A program made the translations under genes and the position numbers. A DNA stretch of 44,386 nucleotides from an uncultured Granulosicoccaceae bacterium (GTDB lineage: Bacteria > Pseudomonadota > Gammaproteobacteria > Granulosicoccales > Granulosicoccaceae). Under the pieces are notes generated by a model that was not told the DNA's origin, ran no database searches, and saw only the letters and a list, made by a program, of their open reading frames with translations. How positions within the stretch are numbered: the stretch's first letter is position 1; each line of letters begins with the position of its first letter. This document shows positions 15,589 to 24,335 of this stretch, one piece after another. The stretch is from positions 1 to 44,386 of the forward strand of contig CALLOA010000005.1 of assembly GCA_938005265.1 (NCBI GenBank), read 5' to 3'.

Positions 15589-17574
15589 TTAGCGGGCACC
15601 AAGGTTGACCATTTTTCGCCGCCGGAAGATCAGCAACAAAAAGCTGATTGAAAACAACCACAAACCAGCACCAGCACCGCCGCCACTACCGTCGCCACTA
15701 CTGCCACCACCACTATCACCAGTATTGTCTCCACTAACCAGCTCATCCTCATTAGTAGCTACTGGTTCATCCAATTCAGCAACGCTGCTATCCGTATCAA
15801 CCGAAACCGGTTCAGGGCTGACTAAGGGTTGCTCCGTAACAACAACTGGAATATCCACACTATCATCTGACAGTTCCGCAATAGTAGAATCAAAAGACTC
15901 TGCGACAATGGTGTAGTCTGAGCGCCTATAACCATAAACGATGACATAAACTGTATCGAGAGACGCTTCACAGGCATCCAAAACCGACTCGCTGCTAAAA
16001 GCGTTGGCGACACAAATAAGGTTCCGTCTGGCTGGATCAGAAAACAGATATAAATCTGCATCGCCACTTAACGAGTTCAGCACTATGCGATTAGCACCAC
16101 TCACAGTGAAAAACTGTTCCCCGTCTTGCTCAATGGTAAACGACAATGTTTCATTCAAAATAAGCTCTTCGGAAACCAGTTCAGGTGTTTCTACAGGAAC
16201 CGCTAGCAGATCAAAGCTTGAATCTTCTATGCCTACTACTTCAATGTAAGCCGTAGACAGCCCTGAAAGTTCGCAAACCTCGGCACTACCGACTGATTCC
16301 GAAACACATAACTGGTCTTCACGATTAGGTGTGGAGTAGACAAATAAATCGGTATCTCCATCGATCGTTGTCAGTTCAATGAAATCTGCACCACTTACCT
16401 GGTAAATTAGAGACTCCCCTTCAACGACATCGGCGGACACAGCAGTCGCCAACGGCAATGGTGTGTACTCAACTAGTTGCAACGGTGTTGTCTCTCCGGC
16501 AGATATTTCAATAAACGGAGTATTCTCGGCAAAATACTCAATGCTATCGGCATTAATGACAGCATTATCCGGATTAGTCCGGGCAAGACCTGAGGCCACC
16601 GTTTGGCCGTAAGCAAAATCACTAGTATCCCCAATCTGAGGGAAGTGTGACAACTCATGCAATATGGTCCCGGCGCGAGAATCTGTTCCTGTTTGATTTA
16701 CACGCCAATAGACATTACAAAGAAACACTTCGAATGGGCGAGATGGAAAAACAAATGCAAATACCTCTTCATTGCAACCGCAGTTAAAATCAACAGCGCC
16801 ATCGTCCATACGGGCTAGTGCATTTTGATAGGTGGCCACGACTCGACTGTAACGCGTGGGTTCAAATAAACCAAACCACTGTAAGTAACGCGGTGAGCCG
16901 GGGCGCTCGTTTTCAGGCAAACCTTGTAACGCTGCAAGCGCTTCACGAGTAATGTCTTCTGACGCATTGAAATCATCTTCAATTTCAGATTGCTGTGAGG
17001 CCGTGCAGCTCTCGAATTCACCTGCCCGTGCCCGTGCAACCAGTTTGGATGCCTGCAGATTGACCATGACCTGCTCGCTGGACACCTGGACGGTTTGTTC
17101 ATTGACCCTGGCTCCTGTTGCCATCCTCGCAGTCAACCCGGCGGGGAGAAAATTGAATTCACCAACGAAACGAACACTGTAACGACCATCAGCGTCCAGA
17201 CGATAAAATTGGCTAATGTCGATGTTGCGAGTAACGGTTTCACCGGCTTTTATCAGCCAGTAATTTCGCCACTGCGGCTGCGCTCGTTTGAACAGGCGCC
17301 CCAGATACTGAGCACGTCGGCCATAGCGATAAGGTTTACCATGAACACTGGCCACCACATCAAATACATCTTGCGATAGCTCAGGTTCCAGAGGGGTTTC
17401 CCAAACCAACACTGACAAGTCTTCATCAGTGTTATTCGTCAGATTGAATAAAACACTGTTTGAATCAGATTCCAGGCTGACGCTCAACTCTTCAGCCGAG
17501 AACGCAAGCGGCGACAGCACTATTGTAAAAAACACAATGGTGTAGATCGCAAACTGATTGAGAGAGTTAATCAT
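15589..17574 (-). CDS. secreted M35 (aspzincin) metallopeptidase with GlyGly-CTERM anchor
   Basis: The 661-residue protein has a signal peptide (about 1-26, cleavage near AFSA), an N-terminal beta domain (about 42-145), and a zinc peptidase domain with HELSH (306-310) and GDTSDFAYG (315-323), the HExxH plus GTxDxxYG pair that defines deuterolysin-type aspzincins. Two repeats resembling pre-peptidase C-terminal domains follow (about 375-460 and 466-560; SGDADLYLFSDP is typical). After an acidic linker comes a Gly/Ser-rich stretch, a hydrophobic helix (LWLFSISFLLLIF) and RRRK, the GlyGly-CTERM layout processed by rhombosortase and usually linked to type II secretion. A strong AAGGAGG precedes the ATG. 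The C-terminal tail is a few residues longer than usual. Confidence 0.92.
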   Translation of the reverse strand: MINSLNQFAIYTIVFFTIVLSPLAFSAEELSVSLESDSNSVLFNLTNNTDEDLSVLVWETPLEPELSQDVFDVVASVHGKPYRYGRRAQYLGRLFKRAQPQWRNYWLIKAGETVTRNIDISQFYRLDADGRYSVRFVGEFNFLPAGLTARMATGARVNEQTVQVSSEQVMVNLQASKLVARARAGEFESCTASQQSEIEDDFNASEDITREALAALQGLPENERPGSPRYLQWFGLFEPTRYSRVVATYQNALARMDDGAVDFNCGCNEEVFAFVFPSRPFEVFLCNVYWRVNQTGTDSRAGTILHELSHFPQIGDTSDFAYGQTVASGLARTNPDNAVINADSIEYFAENTPFIEISAGETTPLQLVEYTPLPLATAVSADVVEGESLIYQVSGADFIELTTIDGDTDLFVYSTPNREDQLCVSESVGSAEVCELSGLSTAYIEVVGIEDSSFDLLAVPVETPELVSEELILNETLSFTIEQDGEQFFTVSGANRIVLNSLSGDADLYLFSDPARRNLICVANAFSSESVLDACEASLDTVYVIVYGYRRSDYTIVAESFDSTIAELSDDSVDIPVVVTEQPLVSPEPVSVDTDSSVAELDEPVATNEDELVSGDNTGDSGGGSSGDGSGGGAGAGLWLFSISFLLLIFRRRKMVNLGAR

Positions 17575-18035
17575 CAGCCCCTCCTTTTAGGGCTAGCCAG
17601 GATCACCTGAATCACAGGTTAGCAGTATACCTGCTCATTTTCCTGCCGTGAGGCACAATAATTACGCAGTTCACCAACTATCGCCTGTATTCGGCAGTAC
17701 ACACTACAAAATGGTAATTTTGCCAACGATTTCCAGTTTTTTTACCCACATCTAGACCAGTTGCGACCTTAATCCACGATTTTTTATGTAATGCATCAGC
17801 GTCAACTCCTTTCTGGTAAAACACAAAAGAGCACTGATACCAACTCTCATACAAATTTGATTAAATCGATGTCAGAAGACAAACAGCTTGTAAACCTGCA
17901 TGGGGAGACAAAATCAAAAAATATTATTCCAGCGAGGAATGCTACAGGCCTGAAGCACAACTCACGCAGAGTTTCTTGCAAGTTGGGAAGCGGTGGACGA
18001 GCTTCAGAGGCTCACTCGTCCACATAATTTTCTCT
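17575..18035. other. intergenic region upstream of the M35 protease gene
   Basis: This 461-base spacer contains the strong ribosome-binding site of the protease gene, presumably its promoter, and the stem-loop at 17993-18023 behind the Ala-rich lipoprotein gene. Small open frames here show no recognisable family or ribosome-binding site. Confidence 0.45.
17993..18023 (-). terminator. stem-loop after the Ala-rich lipoprotein gene
   Basis: GTGGACGAG (17993-18001) and CTCGTCCAC (18015-18023) form a perfect 9-bp stem, 12 bases beyond the lipoprotein stop on the minus strand. That strand has no T tract; the plus strand reads ATAATTTTC after the stem. It is a likely 3' end structure whose terminator efficiency is uncertain. 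Confidence 0.5.
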
Positions 18036-19649
18036 TCAATTTGCGGTATTTCTAAAAAACTCAGTCGAGTATACCGTTTGAATGGTTGAATCAAATTCAA
18101 TACCACCGAATGCAGTAATCGCAATACAATAATTTCCGGGAAACAACAGTGGAATTTCGAGCTCGAACCTGAGACCTTCTCCATCTATGGGATCATCATT
18201 GACACCAAGCCTTCTAAGTTCACCATTTCCAGCTCGTTCGAAAACGTGAATTACCGAATCTTCTGGAACACCATCAATATGTGTGAACCGTAGCGTACCA
18301 CCCAACGAAATAGACACAAAATCAGTCCAGATTCTTCTTTGAGTATTCCCGCTCGATAATCCAACAGTCTGTGCACCATAATCCGAAAATATGGTGGGTT
18401 GGAAATCAGGGCTGTCAGGAAAATCGCCTGCAAGTCCAATTATGTCTGCAGCTTCTCGCAGAAAATTATCGGTGTAGCACAACGTTTGCCTGGGCAATTC
18501 AGCAACAGGTGTATCAGGCTTCACACTCGCAAAGATCGTGATTCCTGCCCCAACTGCAGATGCAGCTCCTGACATTGGAGATTCGGGAACACCGACATTA
18601 GAAGGGAGTTCACAAAATATGCAAGACTGCCCTCGATCATCTCCGCCCAGACCATCACTATCTTCTCCTAGCGGTGTATCGTCACAGGGATCTCCAATCG
18701 TGTCCCGGTCAGTATCCACTTGTCCGGTGTTTGGAAAATCGCGACAGTTGTCCATCTCGTTGGGAACACCATCGTTGTCCAAATCAGCTGCAGCTTGTGC
18801 TTCTGCTGCAGCTTGTGCTTCTGCTGCAGCTTGTGCTTCTGCTGCTGCTTGGGCTTCGGCTGCTGCTTGTGCTTCGGCTGCTGCTTGTGCTTCGGCTGCT
18901 GCTTGGGCGTCGGCTGCTGCTTGGGCGTCGGCTGCTGCTTGGGCTTCGGCCGCTACTTGGGCGTCGGCCGCTACTTGGGCGTCGGCCGCTGCTTGTGCGT
19001 CGGCCGCTGCTTGTGCGTCGGCTGCTGCTTGTGCATCGGCTGCTGCTTGTGCATCGGCTACTGCTTGGGCCTCGACTGCGGCTTGCGCTTCAGCTGCGGC
19101 TTGCACTTCAGCTGCGGCTTGCGCTTCAGCTGCGGCTTGTGCTTCAGCTGCGGCTTGTGCTTCAGCTGCGGCTTGTGCTTCAGCTGCGTCGGCAGCCGCT
19201 TGGGCTTCCGCTGCCTGCTCGGCCAGAGAGACAGCTAAAGCTGTGTCCTGTGCTTGTGCCTCCGCGGCTGCTTGAGCCTCAGCTGCCGCTTGGGCTGCTG
19301 CTTGCGCTGCGGCCTGCGCTTCGGCTGCTGCTTGCGCTTCAGCAGCTGCGCCACTTGTGACCTGAGTACCGGAAGTTGGCAGCACTATTTCCGGGTCATC
19401 TAATGTAATCATTTCACTTAACCCGCCTTCGCCAGCAGGTAGCTCTACAACTGAATTTCCATCTCCACCTTCTATGAATTCTTGGTCTCCGTCTTCCAAG
19501 ATTTCTCCATCTAAGGGAGCGTCATTCAAGGCTGTAGGCTCACTTGAACCTCCACCACATGCTGTCAAAATAGCAATTGCAATTAGACAGCTTGCGAAAT
19601 TAGTTATCTCTTTCTTAAAACCAGTCTTTCCACATGTTGAATTTTTCAT
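18036..19649 (-). CDS. lipoprotein with Ala/Gln/Glu hexapeptide repeat and thrombospondin type 3-like motif
   Basis: The 537-residue protein starts with a lipoprotein signal ending LTAC (Cys31) followed by GGGSS, so it should be exported and lipid-anchored. An acidic linker (32-98) leads to about 188 residues of near-perfect AEAQAA/ADAQAA hexapeptides, predicted to form one very long helix or coiled coil. Next are Asp-rich thrombospondin type 3-like calcium motifs (DLDNDGVPNEMDNC, then DTDRDTIGDPCDD) and a C-terminal beta domain with a paired-Cys look (about 385-537; ERAGNGELRRLGVNDDP, PGNYCIAITAFGG) resembling pre-peptidase C-terminal modules. A stalk presenting a Ca-dependent adhesive head is a reasonable inference. 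No family name is offered for the whole protein. Confidence 0.85.
   Translation of the reverse strand: MKNSTCGKTGFKKEITNFASCLIAIAILTACGGGSSEPTALNDAPLDGEILEDGDQEFIEGGDGNSVVELPAGEGGLSEMITLDDPEIVLPTSGTQVTSGAAAEAQAAAEAQAAAQAAAQAAAEAQAAAEAQAQDTALAVSLAEQAAEAQAAADAAEAQAAAEAQAAAEAQAAAEAQAAAEVQAAAEAQAAVEAQAVADAQAAADAQAAADAQAAADAQAAADAQVAADAQVAAEAQAAADAQAAADAQAAAEAQAAAEAQAAAEAQAAAEAQAAAEAQAAAEAQAAADLDNDGVPNEMDNCRDFPNTGQVDTDRDTIGDPCDDTPLGEDSDGLGGDDRGQSCIFCELPSNVGVPESPMSGAASAVGAGITIFASVKPDTPVAELPRQTLCYTDNFLREAADIIGLAGDFPDSPDFQPTIFSDYGAQTVGLSSGNTQRRIWTDFVSISLGGTLRFTHIDGVPEDSVIHVFERAGNGELRRLGVNDDPIDGEGLRFELEIPLLFPGNYCIAITAFGGIEFDSTIQTVYSTEFFRNTAN
18786..19349 (-). repeat. 18-bp in-gene repeat array encoding AEAQAA/ADAQAA
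   Basis: About 564 bases repeat an 18-bp unit encoding a six-residue Ala-rich motif. Neighbouring copies share third-position variants (runs of GCTTCTGCTGCA, then TCGGCTGCTGCT, then TCAGCTGCGGCT on the plus strand), the signature of recent local duplication. It is broken once by a non-repeat piece (DTALAVSLAEQ). The regularity also produces long open antisense frames that are not genes. Confidence 0.93.
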
Positions 19650-20385
19650 CTACATTTTCCTATCCATGTCATACTTCTATCCACGCTACAAAGATGTCAT
19701 AACTACGTCAGTTCAATGGACCTGCAAGCACTAAAACCTTATATAAAAATAAATTACGACGAGTATTTCAAATACAGGTATCCAATTTTTTCTAATTGCG
19801 AGTATATCTACACAGAAATATATATATGAGTGAAATTTCACATTTTGAAAAGAACCTATATTGAACTTGGATGCGCGCAAGTTTTTTTCTTGAAGTACAA
19901 GCATCGGCATAATTAGCTGCTTAAATACGCAAGATACACTTGAAATGTTAGCCTACAGGCCTGAATAATCTCTCGACATCAAGGATTCCTGGTGGCGCTA
20001 ACGTTAAAGCCTCAACGTAAAATAAAGCCGGCTGATTACCTTTAAACACAGCTTTCGTCTGCTCTCACAGAAAATCCAATTGTGGTAGCTAACCTAATAT
20101 TAGCCAGGGTACTTTTGACGTCTTGCGCAATGGCAACCACTCTTTTGGTGCAGCAGGACTCAGTTTCCATGAACAATTACCAGAACAATCAATATGCTTG
20201 TTGGTAAATATTGCGTTCAAGAGCATGGGCCGGATTGCCGTTGACGATGGACTGCTGACATCACCGATGTGACAAGCTTCGTGGTTTTGTACTTTTTTGG
20301 AGCTCTGTTAGGCTCATATTCGACTTTTTTCGGCCAATCCGGACCGTTTTGTGCGTTATTAAATCTGTACACGATGGAGTTACAG
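19650..20385. other. AT-rich intergenic region
   Basis: This 736-base stretch between the Ala-rich lipoprotein gene (leftward) and the DUF2783-like gene (rightward) is the largest gap in the window. It contains a perfect 12-bp palindrome GTGAAATTTCAC (19830-19841), about 180 bases upstream of the lipoprotein start, and AT-rich runs near 19740-19830. No convincing gene, tRNA or T-tailed terminator was found. Confidence 0.45.
19830..19841. promoter_or_regulatory. perfect palindrome, possible operator
   Basis: GTGAAATTTCAC is fully self-complementary over 12 bases in an AT-rich intergenic region. It could bind a dimeric regulator of either flanking gene; chance is not excluded. Confidence 0.3.
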
Positions 20386-20598
20386 ATGAGTACCAGCGCA
20401 GCACAAGCCGCCACGCAAGCCGATATAGGCGAAACAGATGAATTCTATACAGCCCTGTTGACCATACACAGGGGGCTGGATATGGATCAGAGCACTACAC
20501 TTAACGCTCGTCTGGTTTTGTTACTGGCCAATGAGGTAGGTGATATTGAGCGAGTTAAAACTATTATGCAGCTGGCAAAAACCATTGAGCAAAATTGA
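20386..20598 (+). CDS. DUF2783-like small protein
   Basis: The 70-residue protein contains DEFYTALLTIHRGLDMDQST and LNARLVLLLANEVGD, which matches my recollection of the DUF2783 family (a small helical protein with a conserved LNARLVLLLAN core and unknown function). The ATG at 20386 is chosen because GGAG ends 6 bases upstream; longer frames back to 20269 add a non-conserved hydrophobic extension. It stands alone between a large gap and the convergent malonyl-CoA synthetase gene. No catalytic residues or signal peptide are seen. Confidence 0.7.
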   Translation: MSTSAAQAATQADIGETDEFYTALLTIHRGLDMDQSTTLNARLVLLLANEVGDIERVKTIMQLAKTIEQN

Positions 20599-20609
20599 CC
20601 GGTACACAG

Positions 20610-20627
20610 TGCCAACCTTGGTTGGCA
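20610..20627 (+). terminator. hairpin after the DUF2783-like gene
   Basis: TGCCAACC (20610-20617) and GGTTGGCA (20620-20627) are perfectly complementary around a TT centre, 12 bases past the stop codon. There is no T tract on either strand, so it may act as a symmetrical 3' end structure between convergent genes. Confidence 0.45.
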
Positions 20628-20722
20628 GCTGCAGTCCAGCGTGTCTTTACCCGGTAAGAATAAAGTATTGAGCCAACTTTAAATTGCCAACAACTGCTAA
20701 CCGTTCATAAAAGCAATGTTGA

Positions 20723-22285
20723 CTAGCTAAATAATTCACCATACTGCTGCCGCAACAGATTTTTCTGCACCTTTCCCATTGTGTTTCTTGGCAGTTCATC
20801 CACCACCACATACTCTTTCGGTTGTTTGAATTTTGCCAGCCTGGTTTCCAGATGTTGCCGGATGGTGTCTCCTACCCCAGCTTTGTCGGCTTTATTTTCG
20901 AACACCACGACAGCAGTCACTGCCTCCCCGAAATCAGCATGCGGCAACCCGATAACTGCTGATTCCCGAACGCCTTCCACTTCGTCTACCAATAACTCGA
21001 TTTCTTTAGGGTAAACGTTAAAGCCACCAGTGATAATCAAGTCTTTGTTGCGCCCGACAATTGTCACATAACCGTCATCATCGATGGAGCCCAGATCACC
21101 AGTAACAAAAAACCCGTCGTCCCGAAATTCTTCTGCTGTCTTCTCGGGCATTTGCCAATACCCCGAAAACACATTGGGTCCTTTAACCTCAATCATTCCA
21201 ATCGTTGCTGCAGTCGGCCTTGCAATGACATCAGAATCAGTCTGACTTTCAGATCCTGTTGCACTCTCTCTTTCCGTGCCGGCTGCGCTATCGTCCGTAC
21301 TCAAGCGCAATTGAACACCAGGCAAAGGTAAACCGACTGTGCCCGGTTTACGTTCGTCATGATAAGGGTTGGATGTCAACATGCCGGTTTCAGTCATCCC
21401 ATAACGTTCAAGAATACGCTGACCGGTTCGTCGCTCAAACTCAAGGTGTGTTTCCAACAACATTGGCGCACTACCAGACGTAAAAAGCCGCATATGCGAG
21501 GCGAGTTCATGATTAAAGCGACTGTCAGCCAGTAAACGAGTATAAAAAGTGGGAACCCCCATCATGGTGGTCGCAGCGGGTAAGTCAGCCACCACTGCAT
21601 CGACATTAAACGACGTATGGAACAGCATGGTTGCACCGGTAGCGAGAGCCACATTGGATGCCACAAACAGACCGTGAGTATGGTAAATCGGTAACGCATG
21701 CAGCAGAACATCAGAAGCTGTGAACTGCCAGTAGTCCACCAGAGTTTCGGTATTTGAAGCCAGATTCTGTTGACTAAGCATGGCACCTTTGGATCGCCCC
21801 GTAGTGCCACTTGTATACAAAATAGCCCCAAGATCATCGTTATTACGCGGGGTAACCTTCAGCAGAACTGAAGCTGATTCAAGCAGATTTGCAAAACTGC
21901 CACCGCCCTGCCCGTCAAGGCTGGCCACGCGCCGCTTTGTTTGCGTAGCCAGTACAGATTCGATTTGAGGATTGCAAATGAACAGTGCCGCAGCGGAATC
22001 TTCAAGAAAGTAATCTATCTCGCTTTCTGTGTAAGCTGTATTTAATGGCAGGAACACTGCACCTATCTGTACACAGCCCAGATAGACCGCCAACGCTTCG
22101 GTTGACTTGTTGGCCTGTAGGGCGACCCTGTCACCACTCTCCACTCCAAGGTCGGTAAGCACCCTGGCAGCACGCGCAACAAGATCAAAAAACTCGGGGT
22201 AGGACCATTCACGCCCACCCGGTTCGCGAATAGCAATCTTTGTCGTTTCCGAGTGACGGGCAAGTAAAGTGTAAAGCGGGTTCAT
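20723..22285 (-). CDS. matB: malonyl-CoA synthetase (MatB-like acyl-CoA synthetase)
   Basis: An ANL-superfamily ligase that activates malonate (or methylmalonate) with ATP and CoA. The P-loop ILYTSGTTGRSKGAML is followed by HALPIYHTHGLFVASN, RLFTSGSAPM, ILERYGMTETGMLTSNPY and GTVGLPLPG, the combination seen in MatB enzymes. The C-terminal domain has TGDLGSIDDDGYVTIVGRNK and the catalytic-lysine region LPRNTMGKVQKNLL. The ATG at 22285 (MNPLYTLLARH) matches the family start. A Ser/Thr/Asp-rich insertion of about 15-20 residues (ESATGSESQTDSD) interrupts the region after LPGVQLRL. It lies 103 bases downstream of the DMT permease on the same strand. No malonate decarboxylase or malonyl-CoA decarboxylase gene is in the window. 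Confidence 0.88.
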   Translation of the reverse strand: MNPLYTLLARHSETTKIAIREPGGREWSYPEFFDLVARAARVLTDLGVESGDRVALQANKSTEALAVYLGCVQIGAVFLPLNTAYTESEIDYFLEDSAAALFICNPQIESVLATQTKRRVASLDGQGGGSFANLLESASVLLKVTPRNNDDLGAILYTSGTTGRSKGAMLSQQNLASNTETLVDYWQFTASDVLLHALPIYHTHGLFVASNVALATGATMLFHTSFNVDAVVADLPAATTMMGVPTFYTRLLADSRFNHELASHMRLFTSGSAPMLLETHLEFERRTGQRILERYGMTETGMLTSNPYHDERKPGTVGLPLPGVQLRLSTDDSAAGTERESATGSESQTDSDVIARPTAATIGMIEVKGPNVFSGYWQMPEKTAEEFRDDGFFVTGDLGSIDDDGYVTIVGRNKDLIITGGFNVYPKEIELLVDEVEGVRESAVIGLPHADFGEAVTAVVVFENKADKAGVGDTIRQHLETRLAKFKQPKEYVVVDELPRNTMGKVQKNLLRQQYGELFS

Positions 22286-22388
22286 CGAACAAACACTTCC
22301 GGTTGAAAATGGAAAACACCTGCCAGGCATTAACCATGGGGGTTAACAAAGCTCAACAGACTTTGACTTATTATACAGGCTGGCAGCA

Positions 22389-23297
22389 CTATGAGCCGCC
22401 CGTTTTACCCTCGGCAGACGGCATATTGACAAGCGCTATTCCCACAGAAACCAGAATCAACGCAAGCAGAATATTCCAGCCGACGATCTCGTCGAGAATC
22501 AACCAGCCAAAAAATACACCGAAGACCGGGGCAAGAAAACTGAACACTGCCATATCAGACGCAGGATAGATTGATAGTACCCAGAACCAGGCTAAAAAGC
22601 CGATGGCCACCACGACCAGTACCTGAAAGCTGAAAATGAACCAGATCAGGGGATCAGGCTCTCTTAACAGATCGCCAAACCAGAAGGATGCAAGCAGCAG
22701 TATCGGTGCAGAAACCCCTAGCTGATAGAGTAATTGCATTTCCGGTCTGGCACGCGAGAACTTGCTGGCTCTGGCCAGCAAAGCAATTGCCGCCCAGAAG
22801 AAAGAGCCTGCCAGACAGAGTAAATCCCCCAACCAGACTTTTTCACCAACCACCCCTGATTTAAACAGCAGCGCCACAGCAACGCCCACAATGGCGAGCA
22901 GGATACCCAAGAAACGCCGGCTCGTCAGTGACTCGCCGGGCAGCAGAAAATGGGCCGCCAATGCAACCCACAAAGGCATGGTATAGAAAAGCACGGACGC
23001 TCTTGAAACCGACGTATAATCAAGGCCAATAAAAACGATCAGGAATTCTATCGCGAACAGCAATCCCGCCAGCATCCCGGGCCAGAAACTGCCATCTGAG
23101 ATGCTGAGTTTTTTCCTGGCAAGCATGGCAAACAAAAGCACTGGAAAGAACGCACAAAATGATCGAAGACCGGCCTGGAATACCGGTTGCAATCCAGCAT
23201 TCACTATTTTAATCATGACCTGGTTGAGACCAAGCAGAGCAGAAAACGCCACTAGCACAGAGGCACCAAATGCATCAATTTGTTGCTTACGCTGCAT
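22389..23297 (-). CDS. DMT-superfamily (EamA) permease
   Basis: The 302-residue protein shows about ten hydrophobic segments in two homologous halves, the layout of drug/metabolite transporters in the inner membrane. FIGLDYTSVSRASVLFYTMP in the first half and DMAVFSFLAPVFGVFFGWLI in the second are typical EamA helices. The second half ends LVSVGIALVN before a short cytoplasmic tail. Substrates of this family cannot be deduced from sequence. It may be co-transcribed with matB downstream, which would fit transport of a carboxylate or amino acid, but that is conjecture. Confidence 0.9.
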   Translation of the reverse strand: MQRKQQIDAFGASVLVAFSALLGLNQVMIKIVNAGLQPVFQAGLRSFCAFFPVLLFAMLARKKLSISDGSFWPGMLAGLLFAIEFLIVFIGLDYTSVSRASVLFYTMPLWVALAAHFLLPGESLTSRRFLGILLAIVGVAVALLFKSGVVGEKVWLGDLLCLAGSFFWAAIALLARASKFSRARPEMQLLYQLGVSAPILLLASFWFGDLLREPDPLIWFIFSFQVLVVVAIGFLAWFWVLSIYPASDMAVFSFLAPVFGVFFGWLILDEIVGWNILLALILVSVGIALVNMPSAEGKTGGS

Positions 23298-23411
23298 AGT
23301 CAGAATTAAGTTGTTCCTGGCTCAGGCTGTGGTATGCGACAGGGGGGCGGGGCCAGCCCCTGGCAGACAGCAACATAGATGGATGGTAATCCAGTTTATC
23401 AGGGGGCAAGC

Positions 23412-24206
23412 ATGAGCGGCAGTTTTTTCACCAGCGAAGACAAACAACGTTTTAAACCGACCAGCCACAGCCGCGGACCATGGGATGAAAACCACTGTCA
23501 TGCGGGGCCACCTAGCGGGTTGATGGCTCGCGCTGCAGAAAAATTGCTGCCGCAACAGCAACTGGTTCGCATGACAATCAATCTGTTGCGACCGATTCCG
23601 TTCGCAGGTTTTACAGTCAATGCCGAAGTCAGCAAGCAGGGTCGGATGGTTTCGCTGTGCAATACCAGTCTGCTGGATGACAACGGCAAGCCATGTGCAC
23701 ATGCCGAATCCCTGCATGTCACCAGGCAGGCAGATTTCCAGGTGAAAACAACCACACTGGATGTACCGTTACCAAAGGACGGTCGCTCCGGCAGCTTTCC
23801 GATAAGCCGGACCTTGCATGATCTGCCATCATTTACCGGGCACGGTGTTGAGACGCGCTACGCACCCAACAACACCCCGGAACCCGGGCCAACCACAGCC
23901 TGGATTCGCACCGTGGACCTGCTGCCGGATGAAACGCCCTCACCTTTCCAGCGTATGTGTCCTATGGCCGATTGTGGCAATGCCTTTAGCCGTAATGCCG
24001 AGCCATGGGAAATTAATTTCATGAACCCCGACCTGACCATCGTGATGTTCCGCGAACCGCAGGGCGAATGGATGGGCAGTCACTCGACAGGGCATTGGGA
24101 AAGTAACGGTATCGGCATGGCAGATGCACAATTGCTTGACCAGCATGGTGTTGTAGGGCGTGCGGTTCAGACCCTGCTCCTCAGGCCGACACATGCCGTG
24201 CCGTAA
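23412..24206 (+). CDS. acyl-CoA thioesterase-like protein (double hotdog)
   Basis: The 264-residue protein resembles the TesB-like thioesterase superfamily, which hydrolyses acyl-CoA thioesters. RGPWDENHCHAGPPSGLMAR matches the first hotdog start, NLLRPIPFAGFTVNAEV the core strand pattern, and the second half ends GIGMADAQLLDQHGVVGRAV, as in the family (the usual DxxGxxxR). The ATG at 23412 has a GGGGG ribosome-binding site about 6 bases upstream; the longer frame from 23379 lacks one. It is divergent from the DMT permease. Its substrate is unknown, although malonyl-CoA synthetase nearby shows acyl-CoA chemistry in this neighbourhood. Confidence 0.75.
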   Translation: MSGSFFTSEDKQRFKPTSHSRGPWDENHCHAGPPSGLMARAAEKLLPQQQLVRMTINLLRPIPFAGFTVNAEVSKQGRMVSLCNTSLLDDNGKPCAHAESLHVTRQADFQVKTTTLDVPLPKDGRSGSFPISRTLHDLPSFTGHGVETRYAPNNTPEPGPTTAWIRTVDLLPDETPSPFQRMCPMADCGNAFSRNAEPWEINFMNPDLTIVMFREPQGEWMGSHSTGHWESNGIGMADAQLLDQHGVVGRAVQTLLLRPTHAVP

Positions 24207-24335
24207 CCAGTAAGCGCACCAGCTTTCATGATAGCTTTCGTTGTATTCAGCGTTGTAGTTACCTATAGTCAGGCAATAGTTTAAAAGACAACAGGCGGTG
24301 ACAAAATGATACCGCCCCACCGGAGATAGCTCTTT

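Noticed and set aside
18786-19349. CRISPR-like array
   Set aside because: The repeats are contiguous without spacers, in frame with a protein, and no cas gene is present.
18538-19360. Long plus-strand open frames of up to 245 codons over the Ala-rich repeat
   Set aside because: They are antisense products of an 18-bp repeat with no stop codons in several frames; the minus-strand frame has a lipoprotein signal and folded domains.
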